DNA of 64,000 nt from Piscibacillus salipiscarius JCM 13188 (GTDB lineage: Bacteria > Bacillota > Bacilli > Bacillales > Alkalibacillaceae): contig NZ_BBCD01000002.1 of the NCBI RefSeq assembly GCF_001311865.1, positions 1-64,000 of the forward strand. The letters are read 5' to 3'. The notes below the pieces were generated by a model. It did not search any database, was not told where the DNA came from, and saw nothing but the letters and a program-made list of their open reading frames with translations. Numbering within the stretch: position 1 is the stretch's first letter; every line of letters begins with the position of its first letter. Below, piece after piece: positions 8,530 to 18,711 of this stretch. The position numbers were made by a program, and so were the translations under genes.

Positions 8530-8968
8530 TTATTTGATTTCCTCAGTTAATTCTAAGATAATTCCTTCTGGCCCACGAATGTAGCAAAGTTTATAAGAGT
8601 TCTTATAATTTTGTATTTCACCTATGAGAGTTGCACCTTCACTCTCAATTTTAGAAACAATAGCTTCAATATTCTCAACTGCAAAAGCAATATGCCTGAT
8701 GCCTAACGTATTGGCCAAAGGCTTCTGGATGCCATTTTCATCCTTAGGGTTATAAAATTTTACTAGTTCGATATTCGCTTCTCCATCTGGTGTCCTTAGC
8801 ATAACAACTTCTTCTTTAACATCTTGAATACCGATGATTCGCTCCACCCATTCACCTTCCACTTCGCCTTCACCCATTAACTCAAGACCAAAGTTAAGGA
8901 AGAATTTTTTTCATTACAGGAAGGTCATTAACAATGATACCCACATGATCAATTCGTGTTACTTTCAT
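8530..8968 (-). CDS. VOC-family (glyoxalase/MMCE-like) protein (one frameshift)
   Basis: About 146 residues. The true start is ATG at 8968 behind AAAGGAGG, giving MKVTRIDHVGIIVNDLPVMK, with His in IDHVGI as the first metal ligand. A poly-T run near 8905 breaks the frame before the stretch that continues MGEGEVEGEWVERI. Later features are GIRHIAFAVENIEAIVSKI (second His) and GPEGIILELTEE (Glu ligand). The fold resembles methylmalonyl-CoA epimerase and glyoxalase I, but the substrate is not clear. No operon partner is visible. Confidence 0.78.
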
Positions 8969-9204
8969 ATTCAATGTACCTCCTTTCAAAATAATGTTGG
9001 ATAATTTTATCTATTTACAACGAGTTTATAGACTATCATTCAGTTTAATTATTGAGACTTTTACTTCTACTTTATCTATTATAAGTACACATCAATAATA
9101 CCTTTAAAAATAGTAGTTTTTACGATAAATTATAGTTTTGGATTTATTTGATCATGAAAAACCATTAATTTAATAAATTATATGATTCAGTATCACAAAC
9201 AAAA

Positions 9205-9245
9205 AATAGCCTAAATTCTCTATTCTATAAAGAACTTAGGCTATT
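9205..9245 (-). terminator. Terminator downstream of tRNA-Arg
   Basis: Arms AATAGCCTAA (9205-9214) and TTAGGCTATT (9236-9245) pair perfectly over 10 bp around a 21-base loop. On the minus strand a TTTTTTG tract follows. It ends the tRNA transcript. Confidence 0.78.
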
Positions 9246-9262
9246 CATTAGGTTTTATTTTA

Positions 9263-9334
9263 CGCCCTCGGAGGGAATCGAACCCCCATCGTAAGAACCG
9301 GAATCTTATGTGTTATCCGTTACACCACGAGGGC
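9263..9334 (-). tRNA. tRNA-Arg (anticodon CCG)
   Basis: Reading the minus strand, the acceptor arm GCCCTCG pairs with CGAGGGC followed by discriminator G. The D-arm contains GGTGTAACGGATAACAC, the anticodon stem is TAAGA/TCTTA around loop TTCCGGT, and the T-arm contains GGTTCGATTCC. Anticodon CCG reads the Arg codon CGG. The 3' CCA is not encoded. A lone tRNA-Arg beside clpP is also the arrangement I recall in B. subtilis. Confidence 0.93.
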
Positions 9335-9424
9335 AAAGTCAATTTGAAATGCATTTGTAATTATACTTCTACTTTGGTTATAATTCAAGCATACTTTCAA
9401 GTACATATAAATAAAATATGACAC

Positions 9425-9451
9425 GTTTTATTTCCTTATTTTAATGGGAAA
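9425..9451 (+). promoter_or_regulatory. Possible SigB-type promoter of clpP
   Basis: GTTTTA (9425-9430), 15 bases, GGGAAA (9446-9451). The SigB consensus is GTTTAA-N12-15-GGGTAT. B. subtilis clpP is known to have both SigA and SigB promoters. The -10 match is only partial. Confidence 0.35.
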
Positions 9452-9481
9452 ATTGTTTGTGTATATCTACGATTTATTTTG

Positions 9482-9510
9482 TTTGACCTTTATTGACCAA
9501 AGGGTAAGAT
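9482..9510 (+). promoter_or_regulatory. CtsR operator overlapping the clpP promoter
   Basis: Read on the minus strand, 9482-9498 is GGTCAATAAAGGTCAAA, a tandem heptamer matching the CtsR consensus RGTCAAA-NAN-RGTCAAA with one mismatch. On the plus strand it covers a -35 candidate TTTGAC (9482-9487), with TAAGAT as -10 at 9505-9510, 17 bases away. CtsR represses clp genes until heat or protein stress inactivates it. Confidence 0.78.
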
Positions 9511-9553
9511 AAAAGTGTAGAAATAATTAAGGTTGTAGAAGGAGGAAATGAGA

Positions 9554-10135
9554 ATGAATTTAATTCCTACAGTTATTGAACAAACGAACCGCGGAGAACG
9601 TGCTTATGATATTTACTCTCGTTTACTTAAAGACCGCATTATTATGCTAGGTGGTCCAGTTGATGACAACGTTGCAAATTCAATTGTTGCGCAAATGTTA
9701 TTCTTAGCAGCTGAAGATCCAGAGAAGGATATTTCCTTATACATTAACTCACCTGGTGGTTCTATCACCGCAGGTATGGCAATCTACGATACGATGCAGT
9801 TCATCAAGCCAAACGTATCAACTATCTGTGTAGGTATGGCAGCATCTATGGGTGCTTTCCTACTTGCAGCTGGTGAGCCTGGAAAACGTTATGGTCTGCC
9901 TAACAGTGAAGTAATGATTCACCAACCATTAGGTGGAACTCAAGGTCAAGCTGCTGATATCCAAATCCACGCAAAACGTATTGTTGAAATGCGTGAGAAA
10001 CTAAACCAGATTCTTTCTGAACGTACTGGTCAGCCATTAGAAGTTGTTGAACGCGATACAGATCGTGATAACTTCATGTCAGCTGAAAAAGCTAAAGAAT
10101 ACGGTTTAATCGATGAAGTTATGCAAAATAATTGA
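9554..10135 (+). CDS. clpP: ATP-dependent Clp protease proteolytic subunit
   Basis: ClpP is the 14-subunit serine peptidase chamber that works with ClpX, ClpC and ClpE. The protein, 193 residues from [19 protein letters not shown], is complete. Ser of the triad is in [10 protein letters not shown] near residue 97, His in VMIHQPLGG near residue 122, and Asp in ERDTDRDNF near residue 171. I prefer ATG 9554 over ATG 9548 because AAGGAGG is 8 bases from the former and only 2 from the latter, and the family starts MNLIPTV. Control is by CtsR and perhaps SigB. A terminator follows. Confidence 0.97.
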   Translation: MNLIPTVIEQTNRGERAYDIYSRLLKDRIIMLGGPVDDNVANSIVAQMLFLAAEDPEKDISLYINSPGGSITAGMAIYDTMQFIKPNVSTICVGMAASMGAFLLAAGEPGKRYGLPNSEVMIHQPLGGTQGQAADIQIHAKRIVEMREKLNQILSERTGQPLEVVERDTDRDNFMSAEKAKEYGLIDEVMQNN

Positions 10136-10147
10136 TTGAAAGTCAGA

Positions 10148-10171
10148 CCCGCGAGCGAATCGCGGGTTTTT
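10148..10171 (+). terminator. clpP terminator
   Basis: GC-rich stem CCCGCGA (10148-10154) / TCGCGGG (10160-10166) with a 5-base loop and TTTTT directly after. Confidence 0.9.
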
Positions 10172-10180
10172 CATGTTCAA

Positions 10181-10327
10181 ATGTCTCATATTTTGAGGGC
10201 AATGTCCTATAAACGGACCTCATTGTCTCATAAATGAAGCCCGATACCCCGTTTCGACAAAATTCGATTCCTAATCAAAGGCGATTATGTCCCAAAACGC
10301 ATACAAAGTGTCCCAAAAAGCGAAAAA
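10181..10327. repeat. Degenerate array with 21-bp period
   Basis: TGTC-starting units recur at 10182, 10203 and 10224 (exactly 21 bases apart) and again at 10288 and 10309 (21 apart, one base out of phase with the first set). The consensus is roughly TGTCYYATAAA followed by a purine-rich part. Two intervening units are eroded. Nothing here looks like a gene. Confidence 0.6.
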
Positions 10328-10351
10328 CTTTTGCGTTACAACGCAAAAGTT
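10322..10351 (-). terminator. Terminator of the panF operon
   Basis: A perfect 12-bp inverted repeat AACTTTTGCGTT (10326-10337) / AACGCAAAAGTT (10340-10351) lies just past the panF stop codon. TTTTTC follows on the minus strand. Confidence 0.82.
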
Positions 10352-10358
10352 CTCCTAA

Positions 10359-11809
10359 TTAAATCGCATTAACTGGATTAACGCGATGTTTGGTTATTAA
10401 ACTAACTAAAACGAATGCTATTAACGAAATAAAAACAGGTAGTGTCACCGTGTGAACGCCTAATAAGTTGCCATAGGCTTCATTATAAAAATGAATACCC
10501 ATATACGAACTTATACCTGCGATCATTGAGGCAATTGCTCCGTACTTATTTCCCCTCTTCCAATAAAGCCCTAACACGACTGGCCAAATAAAGGCCGCTT
10601 CAAGTCCGCCAAACGCAAATAAATTTAAGAAAATAATAAAGTCAGGCGGCTGGATGGCCATTAGAAACACGATGATACCGATCACAGCTGTCACTCCAAA
10701 ACTTACTTTCTCAACGTGCTTTCGAGTCGCTTCAGGTTTGACGTAATTAATATACACGTCCTTCACCACGGAAGAACTTACCAAGAGTAACAGTGAATCA
10801 ACCGTCGACATAATCGCTGCGAGTGGTGCAGCTAGAACGATTCCAGCCAACCATCCAGGCAGGACCTCAAGTGCAATCAGCGGGATGACTTGATCGGCTA
10901 CTTCAATCCCTGGTAGAACAGGCCTTGCGAATACACCGATTAAGTGCATGTTTAACATAATAAACCCAACAACAATCGTCCCAATTATTAACGCTCTGTG
11001 CATGGAACGCGAATCTTTATATGACATCGCACGGACAGCAACTTGCGGAAGTCCGACAACTCCAACTCCCACTAATATCCAAAATGAGGACACATAGAGA
11101 GCTGATAAATTCCCGTCATGACCATAAGGCGTCACTAAATTAGGGTTTTCCGTTCTTAAATCAGTGAATATTTGATCGAGGCCTCCGCCAGCAATCACAA
11201 CACCAATTAATAACAACAACGTTCCGAAAAACATCACGATCCCTTGTAGCGTATCGGTAATGGATACGGCACGGAAGCCTCCAATAATCACGTAAATAAG
11301 TACCGCAACTGCAAATATAAATAACGCACCTATGTAGCTCAAACCGGTGATTGATTGAATTAAATAAGCCCCACCAATCCACTGCGCTGCCATAGCTGAA
11401 AACAGAAAGATCATAATACTTGCAGCAGCAAGAATCACAACTGTTTTACTTTCATATCGTCCTTTTAAAAAGTCCGTTAACGTAACGGCATTATAGCGTC
11501 TTGTGACGATAGCAAATTTTTTACCTAAAATAAGTAAAACAAAATACCCTGTTGCAACCTGCGTCATCGCAAGGAGCACCCAGCCAAGTCCAATACTATA
11601 AGCTGCCCCTGGACCTCCTAAGAAGCTCGAAGCACTTCCGTATGTAGCCACCATGGTCATGGCGAGTACGAGCCTCCGAGTTCACGGCTTCCAATAAAGT
11701 AATCGCTTAAAAATGACTTCGACTCTTTTAACTTTCTATTCGACCAAACTCCAATAAGAAAAATAAGAACTAAGAAAGCTAATAAAGGTATTAAAACATC
11801 CCAATTCAT
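10359..11809 (-). CDS. panF: Sodium:solute symporter, probably sodium/pantothenate PanF (one frameshift)
   Basis: An SSS-family Na+-coupled importer of about 483 residues with 12-13 membrane segments. The N-terminus MNWDVLIPLLAFLVLIFLIG starts at ATG 11809 in one frame. Near 11665-11680 one base is missing, and the rest (LVLAMTMVATYGSASSFLGGPGAAY) continues in another. Family features include GGFRAVSITDTLQG and LAAPLAAIMSTVDSLLLL. The substrate is inferred from the partner: the gene overlaps by four bases a YhdT-type small membrane protein, the yhdT-panF pairing known from E. coli. Pantothenate feeds coenzyme A synthesis. Confidence 0.78.
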
Positions 11810-12084
11810 TCTGTCTGTTCCTCCTCCCCGTCATCTAGAGGAACATCTGTTAATAAAAATTTAACCGTTAAGATGACAAGTACAACCATTACGAGAAAAC
11901 CAACGATGCAACTCCAGAAGAACCATGCTGGAAATCCCAATATATATGTATATTCTTCAGGAGACTTACTACCTAATCCATATGCAAAGCCGTACCACCA
12001 GAGGATATTAATCAAGGCCAGCACGACACCTATGAGCGCTTCACGATGAGCAATCCGAAAGCGCAGGTCCTTTCTCATATCCAT
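11806..12084 (-). CDS. yhdT: YhdT-family small membrane protein
   Basis: A 92-residue protein with two membrane segments (ALIGVVLALINILWWYGFAYGLG and WFFWSCIVGFLVMVVLVILTV, in pieces) and the family's central PEEYTYILGFPAWFF. The acidic tail DVPLDDGEEEQTE is cytosolic. YhdT/DUF997 genes accompany panF and their role is not established. The stop codon overlaps the panF start, which implies translational coupling. RBS GGGGAGG precedes the start. Confidence 0.82.
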   Translation of the reverse strand: MDMRKDLRFRIAHREALIGVVLALINILWWYGFAYGLGSKSPEEYTYILGFPAWFFWSCIVGFLVMVVLVILTVKFLLTDVPLDDGEEEQTE

Positions 12085-12210
12085 TCCTCCCCTTTTGTCT
12101 GACTACATTATATCACGGAAACCGAAGTAATAAAGTGTAAGATTTCGCCTGAAGCACCATTGTATAGTACAATTCGGGTAGACTGACGTACAGGAGTGAG
12201 AGAAGTCGAT

Positions 12211-13092
12211 ATGGATATTACTAAAGATTTACCACAGAACATAACAAAATTGATTGATCAATATAAGCTAACGAATGAAACGGACTTTGACCACCTGGTT
12301 GGAAATGGCGGCTATATCCCGCAAAATCAAGATGTGCTCATTGACTTAATTGTCGCCATCGCTCAAGGAAAAAACATCTTACTCAAGGGACCAACTGGAT
12401 CAGGTAAAACAAAGCTTGCTGAGACCTTATCAGCCCTCTTCAACCAACCACTATTTAGCGTGAACTGCTCAGTGGATTTAGATGTTGAAAGTTTTGTCGG
12501 GTTTAAAACGATTGACTATAAAGATGGCAAACAGGTGATTGATTTTGTGCCTGGTCCCCTCGTTCAAGCGATGAAAAATGGTCACTTTTTATATATTGAT
12601 GAAATTAATATGGCGAAGCCTGAGACTCTTCCCGTGATTAATGGCGTGCTCGATTACCGCCGCCAGATAACCAACCCACTCACAAACGAAGTGATTAAAG
12701 CTAAAGAAGGCTTTAATGTCATTGCCGCGATAAACGAAGGATATATCGGAACGACACGTTTAAACGAAGCTCTTAAAAACCGCTTCATTGTTATTGATGT
12801 CTCGTACCTTCAAGGTGAACAACTTAAAAGTCTCATTAAAGATCATACGAATTTAAACGACGACAAACTCATTAACCAGTTTGCTCAGTTATCACAAGAT
12901 CTGATTTCGGCAACTGAGCAAGGCAAAGTTTCAGAGGATGCGGCTAGTATTCGTGCGTTACTTGATGCTTGTGATTTAAGCGAAATGATTCCACCTAAGC
13001 GCGCGATTAAACGCGCCATTACAGATAAATTAGAAGATGATCGAGAAAAAGATGTTGTTCGAAACTTAGCTGATATGTTGTTTGGATCATAG
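12211..13092 (+). CDS. yojN: MoxR-type AAA+ ATPase, YojN-like
   Basis: A 293-residue AAA+ ATPase of the MoxR/CbbQ/NorQ class. Walker A is GPTGSGKT near residue 67, Walker B is FLYIDEIN near residue 130, sensor 1 is [17 protein letters not shown], and the arginine finger region is NRFIVID. MoxR ATPases act as chaperones that mature partner complexes, usually with a VWA protein. The next gene, 9 bases downstream, is exactly that. I start at ATG 12211 ([14 protein letters not shown]); a GTG at 12196 is possible but lies inside the AGGAG. The pair corresponds to B. subtilis yojN-yojO. Confidence 0.85.
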   Translation: MDITKDLPQNITKLIDQYKLTNETDFDHLVGNGGYIPQNQDVLIDLIVAIAQGKNILLKGPTGSGKTKLAETLSALFNQPLFSVNCSVDLDVESFVGFKTIDYKDGKQVIDFVPGPLVQAMKNGHFLYIDEINMAKPETLPVINGVLDYRRQITNPLTNEVIKAKEGFNVIAAINEGYIGTTRLNEALKNRFIVIDVSYLQGEQLKSLIKDHTNLNDDKLINQFAQLSQDLISATEQGKVSEDAASIRALLDACDLSEMIPPKRAIKRAITDKLEDDREKDVVRNLADMLFGS

Positions 13093-13101
13093 GAGGTTCT
13101 T

Positions 13102-15009
13102 ATGAAGTTTGATAAATCGATTGTCGATGCGAAACGTTTTACTGAGCTACAGGACTTAGCCTCTGTTTTATCAAAAGTTCCTGACCTGGAGTTTGATTAC
13201 CAATATGGTCACTATATTAATGTTAAAGACCGAAAGATTTCAGCAAGCCACTTTTGGGATTATTTTAGTGAGGAAGAACGACATGCGGGGTATAAAACCG
13301 ACGTTTGGCTTAGAGCCCTAGGGACAATGACACAAACTAATTTGAAGGATGTTAATGAGTTTAACAAATTTATTGAAGAGTCATCCATTCCTAATTTCGC
13401 AACAGAGCTTTTTACGTTATTAGAAGATTTGAGATTAGAAGAATTTATTCGAAAAACGCGTGTTGGCACAGTTTCATTTTTCCAAACACGACATCAGGCC
13501 TACAGACGTTATTTTAAAACACAATTGCAAACAAATGTCACGCGTAATTACCCGACAGACGAATTGTTTTGTATGATTTATCTAAAGTTAACGTCAAATT
13601 CACCTTTCGAGTCGTTTCCAAATGCGAATCAAAAGCAAAGAAATACTTTAGAGCAACTACAGCCCTACCTTTTTCAGTCATTTGAAGCGAAATCGACACG
13701 TGATATTGTAAATTTAACGATGAAAATGATTACGATGATTCAAGCGGATTATCAGGATGCTGTGAACCGTTATTTTGTTATGCCAATTAAACATGAAGCC
13801 GATTTTCAAAATAATTTATTGTTTGATGAACTAACGAGAACGGATTCACTTTCAAATGATGACCAAGAGGATGTTAATGACCAAGACGAAGTCATAGATG
13901 AGAAGTTTTCTACTTGGCATCGTGAAAATGAAAATAGCGATAGGTCGCAAAGCTTCCTAAGATATGAGCTTGATCAAGGGACGAAATCGAATATATTAGG
14001 TGACGGGGCACGCGAAACTGAAGAAGGCGATCAAGCCATGGCGATTGTGCAAGGCTTCTCGTCTGAAAGCCAAGAATATGATTATTCTGATTTAGAAAAC
14101 TTAGATGAAAAGAAACAGCAAAAGTCTGGAGAAACGGGGCGTTATGGAAAGGATCATCTCAAAGCCACGAAGCAAGACGTAGACCCTTCTACGCCATCCG
14201 TTGATGACGTTCATCAATACGAAGAGATTGTCAAAGAGATTCAAGCAGAAAAACTAAAGCTAAAGCGAACGATTGACCAGGCGCTTGAGCATAAGCAAAA
14301 TGCAGCGAGAAACCACCTCATATCGGGCAGGTTATCTAAAAAACAATTACTGCCATTAATCATTGATGATGACCCAAGAGTTTTTTATAAGAAAGATCAG
14401 AAGTCGAAAGACATTGATGCCGTGTTCACGTTACTAATTGACTGCTCTGCCTCCATGATGAACAAAATGGCAGAAACTAAAAAAGCCACTGTTTTATTCC
14501 ATGAAGTTTTAAAAGAGCTAAAAATCCCTCATAGCATTATTGGATTTTGGGAAGACGGATTTGAATCAGACGATGCACAGCAGCCTAATTATTTTCATAA
14601 AGTCATTCATCAACATGACTCTCTCAATCCTAAGTCAGGACCTGAAATATTGCAACTAGAGCCGCAAGAAGATAACCGGGATGGGTTCAGTATTAGGGTG
14701 GCAGCTGAAGAACTCATGCAGTATCAAGCAGAGCATCAAGTGCTATTAGTCTTCTCAGATGGTGAACCATCCGCTTACAACTACAGTGAGAATGGTATCA
14801 TCGACACACACGATGCCGTACTTAATGCGCGCAAGAAAGGTCTCGATGTCATTGGAGTTTTCTTATCTGAAGATCCGATAACGGAAGTCGAAGAATTACT
14901 CATGAAGAATATTTATGGTCGTGAGCATTTGTTAGTCCAAGGGCTAGAAGAGTTGCCAGATGCCTTATCTTTTTTATTGAGGAAAATTTTAATTTCTGCT
15001 ATTAAATAA
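13102..15009 (+). CDS. yojO: VWA-domain protein, YojO-like
   Basis: A 635-residue protein. The N-terminal 230 residues are helical (CobT/NorD-like). The middle, about 235-400, is acidic and polar. The C-terminal third is a von Willebrand factor A domain with the MIDAS motif TLLIDCSASM near residue 450 and FSDGEPSAYNYS near residue 550. VWA partners of MoxR ATPases recognise or remodel target proteins; the target here is unknown. It follows the ATPase by 9 bases with RBS AGGAGG and ends at a strong terminator. The frame is intact over nearly 2 kb, unlike many neighbours. Confidence 0.85.
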   Translation: MKFDKSIVDAKRFTELQDLASVLSKVPDLEFDYQYGHYINVKDRKISASHFWDYFSEEERHAGYKTDVWLRALGTMTQTNLKDVNEFNKFIEESSIPNFATELFTLLEDLRLEEFIRKTRVGTVSFFQTRHQAYRRYFKTQLQTNVTRNYPTDELFCMIYLKLTSNSPFESFPNANQKQRNTLEQLQPYLFQSFEAKSTRDIVNLTMKMITMIQADYQDAVNRYFVMPIKHEADFQNNLLFDELTRTDSLSNDDQEDVNDQDEVIDEKFSTWHRENENSDRSQSFLRYELDQGTKSNILGDGARETEEGDQAMAIVQGFSSESQEYDYSDLENLDEKKQQKSGETGRYGKDHLKATKQDVDPSTPSVDDVHQYEEIVKEIQAEKLKLKRTIDQALEHKQNAARNHLISGRLSKKQLLPLIIDDDPRVFYKKDQKSKDIDAVFTLLIDCSASMMNKMAETKKATVLFHEVLKELKIPHSIIGFWEDGFESDDAQQPNYFHKVIHQHDSLNPKSGPEILQLEPQEDNRDGFSIRVAAEELMQYQAEHQVLLVFSDGEPSAYNYSENGIIDTHDAVLNARKKGLDVIGVFLSEDPITEVEELLMKNIYGREHLLVQGLEELPDALSFLLRKILISAIK

Positions 15010-15012
15010 TTT

Positions 15013-15054
15013 AAGCACGGAACACTCGATGACGAAGTGATCCGTGCTTTTTTT
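15013..15054 (+). terminator. yojNO terminator
   Basis: Stem AAGCACGGA (15013-15021) / TCCGTGCTT (15041-15049) followed by a seven-T run. Confidence 0.9.
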
Positions 15055-15098
15055 GCAAACTTGACGTTAATCACTCAAAACTTGCCGTAAGCACCCTC

Positions 15099-16552
15099 TT
15101 ACGATACATTCTGAGCAGCGTCAGTTTCCTCTTTCTCATCTGGCATAAGGTAACTGAACAAAATCCCGAATATTGCTGCAATGAAGAACGTTGTAAAACG
15201 GGATGTCATCATTTCTTCTAGTGGCGTGCTGATCCAAACAATCGTTGAAATTAGACCGGCTAAAATCGTTGCGATCACGCCTGCACTCGAGTACTTTTTC
15301 CAGAAGAAGGTCATCAATATGGCTGGTGAAAGTGTACATCCGACGCCGGCCCACGCCCAGCTAACAACAAGGTATAATAACGAATCAGAAACTAACGCAA
15401 TGACCATTCCAATAATACCGAACACTAAAACTGAAAAACGTGATAGCCATAGAAGTTGTTTTTCTGTTAGCTTAAAGCCTAATGCTTTATGAATAATGTC
15501 TTCACTAACCGACCCTGTGACAACTAATAGCTGCGAGTTGGCTGTTGTGATAATGGCGGCCAAAATCCCGGCTAATAGTAACCCAGCAATCCAGTTAGGC
15601 GTTAACTGAAGAATCATAGTAGGAAGTATTGTTTCAACATCGGCAAAAGACCCTTGCTGATACATTGCGATAGCGGTAATCCCAATCATAAAGGCACCAC
15701 CATAAGCGAGGATTGTCCAGACAATCGCAACGATGGTCCCCTGTCGTACTTCCTTTTCATTCTTTAGTGCCATAAAACGAGCGCTCAACTGCGGCTGCCC
15801 ACCTAAAAAACCAAAGAACCAGGCAAAATTACTAAAGAATAAAACACCTAAAGAAAAGCCAGTTAATCCGCCAAACCACGAATCAAATGAGCTTCCTGCT
15901 GTTTGTAATGATTGTGAAATCGATAAATCATTGGCATTAATATAAAATAAAGCCAGAATCGGTAAAACGACTAACGTGATGACCATCATGACACTTTGAA
16001 TCATATCTGTCCATACGACTGAAATGAATCCTCCACCGAAAGCAATTAAAATGATAATGACCGTTGCAATGACGATTCCAACAGTCGGAGGTAAATCAAA
16101 CGTGATTAAGAACATTTTCCCGGCCCCGGCCATCTGCGCTCCTACATAGAACATTAAGAAACCTGCAATTAAGGTACCAGCTAGCCAGCGAATTAATTTT
16201 GCCTTCTGACCAAATCGTTTCGCTAAGTAATCGGGAAGCGTGAGTGCGTTATACTTGTCTGTTTCTTCCATAAATTTTTCGCTAAAAATAACCAAGCAAA
16301 GATAATACCAAGTGCAATTCCGACAGCTACCCAGACTCCTGAAAGTCCTGAAGCAAATACGAATCCTGTAAATCCTAAAAGCAACCATGCAGACTCCCCA
16401 GTTGCACGTTCAGAAAAGGCAAGTGCCCAGCCAGGAAGTTTTTTACCACCAAGCAGGAAATCATTTTGCGTCTTACTTTGTTTACTATAGATGTAACCAA
16501 TCCCCAGTATAATCAAACAATAAATAATAAACTCGGTTATTATAATCCCCAT
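15099..16552 (-). CDS. Sodium/proline-type symporter of the SSS family (one frameshift)
   Basis: About 484 residues, with around 13 membrane spans, closest in feel to PutP/OpuE. Features are NDFLLGGKKLPGWALAFSERATGESAWLL (in pieces), YNALTLPDYLAKRFG, GGFISVVWTDMIQS and ILAAIITTANSQLLV. The frame breaks near 16275-16285, where five A residues need a sixth to give LAKKFMEETDKYNALTLPDYL. Its operon partners are an ornithine cyclodeaminase-family enzyme and an FAD amine oxidase, so the cargo may be proline, pipecolate or a related amino acid, not necessarily proline for osmoprotection. Confidence 0.83.
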
Positions 16553-16567
16553 CGTATCCCTCCAATT

Positions 16568-17531
16568 TTATAATTCCGTACCAACGTTTAATTCTTTAGC
16601 ACGCTCATATATATCTGACGCGCATACGACATCAAACAATGCCATACCAGTGGACTTAAAGATCACACTCCCTTCTTCGTAATTCAGTTGATTGGATTGA
16701 ATACCGTTTTTAATAACTGCGGAAAAATTTGGATCTGGGATTCATGAATGGTGCCATGTTTAATTGGATTAATGACATCCCCTGATTCTTTTTTGCATCG
16801 TGAGAATCTATATAATAAGCTTGTGCTGACCTAAATAAGCTATTTGGAAACTCTTGCATCGCCGGCTGGAATGATCCTACACCTATGACCAACTTGCCAT
16901 AGTACAGTGATTCATCTTCTGGTAAGACGGGTGTTTTAGAAGTTGTCGCCGTAATGATGACATCTGAGTCACGAACGGCATTTTCAACTGTCGAACAAAT
17001 ATGAAGTCGAGTTTCTGGATTTAAATGAGGCCTGAGTTGTTCAATGAAATCAGGGACTTTATGTAATGATCGATTATAAAAATAAATATCCGTAAAATCC
17101 CGTTCTGAGCATGCTGCTAGAGTTTGATAATATCCTTGTACACCTGTTCCAACCACAGCTAGTGTTTTAACAACTGGTTTAGCTAAGTGACGAACAGCAG
17201 AACCACCAATCGCACCCGTTCTTAGTCCAGTCAAAAAAGCCCCGTCCATCATCGCTTGTATAGACCCATTATCTTTATCATTTAAAATGACTAAACTATG
17301 AAGTGTTGGATGAGTTTGATTGTGAGGAAACGATGTCACTAATTTTGTTCCAATACTTGCACTCGAAATGCAAGGCATTAAAATCAACGTATTGTCACCA
17401 TCAGGAATTTGAGATCTTGTGGGCATCTTAAAGTTCCCTTCCTCATATTGCCAATACGCTTCATCAATCGAATCAATCACATCCGTCATCGTGACGCACT
17501 TCCAAATATCCGTTTCATTTAAATACTTCAT
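16568..17531 (-). CDS. Ornithine cyclodeaminase / mu-crystallin-family enzyme (two frameshifts)
   Basis: About 320 residues. The start is ATG 17531 (MKYLNETDIWKCVTMTDVID) behind AAAGGAGG. The Rossmann motif is TLAVVGTGVQGYYQTLA near residue 120, preceded by the family's MMDGAFLTGLRTGAIGG. The tail is out of frame: one extra A near 16790 and one base near 16730 restore DVINPIKHGTIHES and then SVIFKSTGMALFDVVCASDIYERAKELN, the conserved C-terminus. The family includes ornithine cyclodeaminase, alanine dehydrogenase and ketimine reductases that reduce piperideine- or pyrroline-2-carboxylate. Beside an FAD amine oxidase the ketimine-reductase role is attractive, but this is inference. Confidence 0.8.
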
Positions 17532-17544
17532 TGGACATCCTCCT

Positions 17545-18711
17545 TTAAACAACGGCTCCTTCAATGACCAATTCATTCGTCTTAAATCTCTCAAACTTAA
17601 GAGGTGATAGATTAATGGTTTCATATCGGCCGTTTATAATTAACTCCGCGAGCCCCTGCCCGACTGCTGGTGCTTGCTGCATCCCGTGTCCACTAAATCC
17701 GCAAGCAAGATAATAACCTTTCAATTCAGGATGCTCTCCAATAATGGCATTCTGGTCTTTAGTATTATGACTGTACATCCCAGCCCAGCCGCTTATAATT
17801 TTAGCTCGTTCAAAATTAGGAACGCGGTTTGCTAGAATCGGCCACAACGTTTCTTCGAAGAATGACCGCTTCCACGTAAAGTCGATACCAGGTTTTACTT
17901 TTTCAGAATAACCTGTAATCAAACTGTCTCCTTCATGCCTAAAGTAAACACCTGTAGGGTCTACGGTTAATGGCAATGGTTTCTCTAATGGTTCAGCAAT
18001 ATCATACTGAATGATTTGCCTTTTTAATGGAACGATCGGAAGTGGGTATCCACTGTTTTCACTAATGATTTGAGCCCACGCCCCAGCGCTGTTAATCACG
18101 ATTGGTGCAGAGTAAATCATACCGTCTTTAGTTACGACGCCTGTTACATGGCCTTTCTCTTTGTTTACGGAATAAATCTCATCTTGTACATATTGACCAC
18201 CTAATTCTTTAACTTTTTTCACATAACCCTGCATCACAGAATAAGGGTCCAGGTAGCCATCTTCAGCGCAGTATAAACCACCTGTTAGGTCATGCGTGTT
18301 CACTTCTGGAATAATGTTTTTAAGTTCCTCAGGGGTTAATAGCTCCGAAGGCACGCCGTATTTCTGCTGAAGCTTGGCTTGCTTTTCTAATTCACTAAGA
18401 GTTTCATGTTCAGCTAAAAATAAATAACCTCTTTGTTTAAAATCTATTTTGGCTTTTTCTCCACCTACTGCCATATCTTCGGGGAACGTTTTATATTTTT
18501 GTAGACTATAGCGGCTAATTTTGACATTAATCTCGGTTGTGAAAAGCTGCCTAATTCCACCTGCACTTCTTGGTGTGGCTGCGAATTCATAGACAGGATC
18601 TTTTTCAAAAATCGTGATGTCACCTTGAAAACCATCTTTTAATAAATGATAAGCAATGCTTGACCCAATAACGCCGCCACCTATAATAATAAGATCACTC
18701 TTCTGATTCAT
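17545..18711 (-). CDS. FAD-dependent amine oxidoreductase (DAO / monomeric sarcosine oxidase family)
   Basis: A 388-residue flavoprotein. The ADP-binding motif DLIIIGGGVIGSSIAYHLL starts at residue 6, followed by FEKDP. The C-terminal FAD block is GYYLACGFSGHGMQQAPAVGQGLAELI. The family oxidises secondary or alpha-amino acids: glycine, sarcosine, proline, pipecolate and D-amino acids. Sequence alone does not select among them. It is the first gene of a three-gene minus-strand operon (oxidase, ornithine cyclodeaminase-like, symporter) and stands divergent from a PucR-type regulator. RBS AAGGGGG precedes ATG 18711. The frame is intact. Confidence 0.85.
   Translation of the reverse strand: MNQKSDLIIIGGGVIGSSIAYHLLKDGFQGDITIFEKDPVYEFAATPRSAGGIRQLFTTEINVKISRYSLQKYKTFPEDMAVGGEKAKIDFKQRGYLFLAEHETLSELEKQAKLQQKYGVPSELLTPEELKNIIPEVNTHDLTGGLYCAEDGYLDPYSVMQGYVKKVKELGGQYVQDEIYSVNKEKGHVTGVVTKDGMIYSAPIVINSAGAWAQIISENSGYPLPIVPLKRQIIQYDIAEPLEKPLPLTVDPTGVYFRHEGDSLITGYSEKVKPGIDFTWKRSFFEETLWPILANRVPNFERAKIISGWAGMYSHNTKDQNAIIGEHPELKGYYLACGFSGHGMQQAPAVGQGLAELIINGRYETINLSPLKFERFKTNELVIEGAVV

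Noticed and set aside
10181..10327. CRISPR array
   Set aside because: The units are about 21 bases with no spacer structure, are degenerate, and there are no cas genes.
15181..15945. Plus-strand open frames over the symporter gene
   Set aside because: They are the reverse of a membrane-protein gene with clear family motifs; no RBS and no recognisable product.
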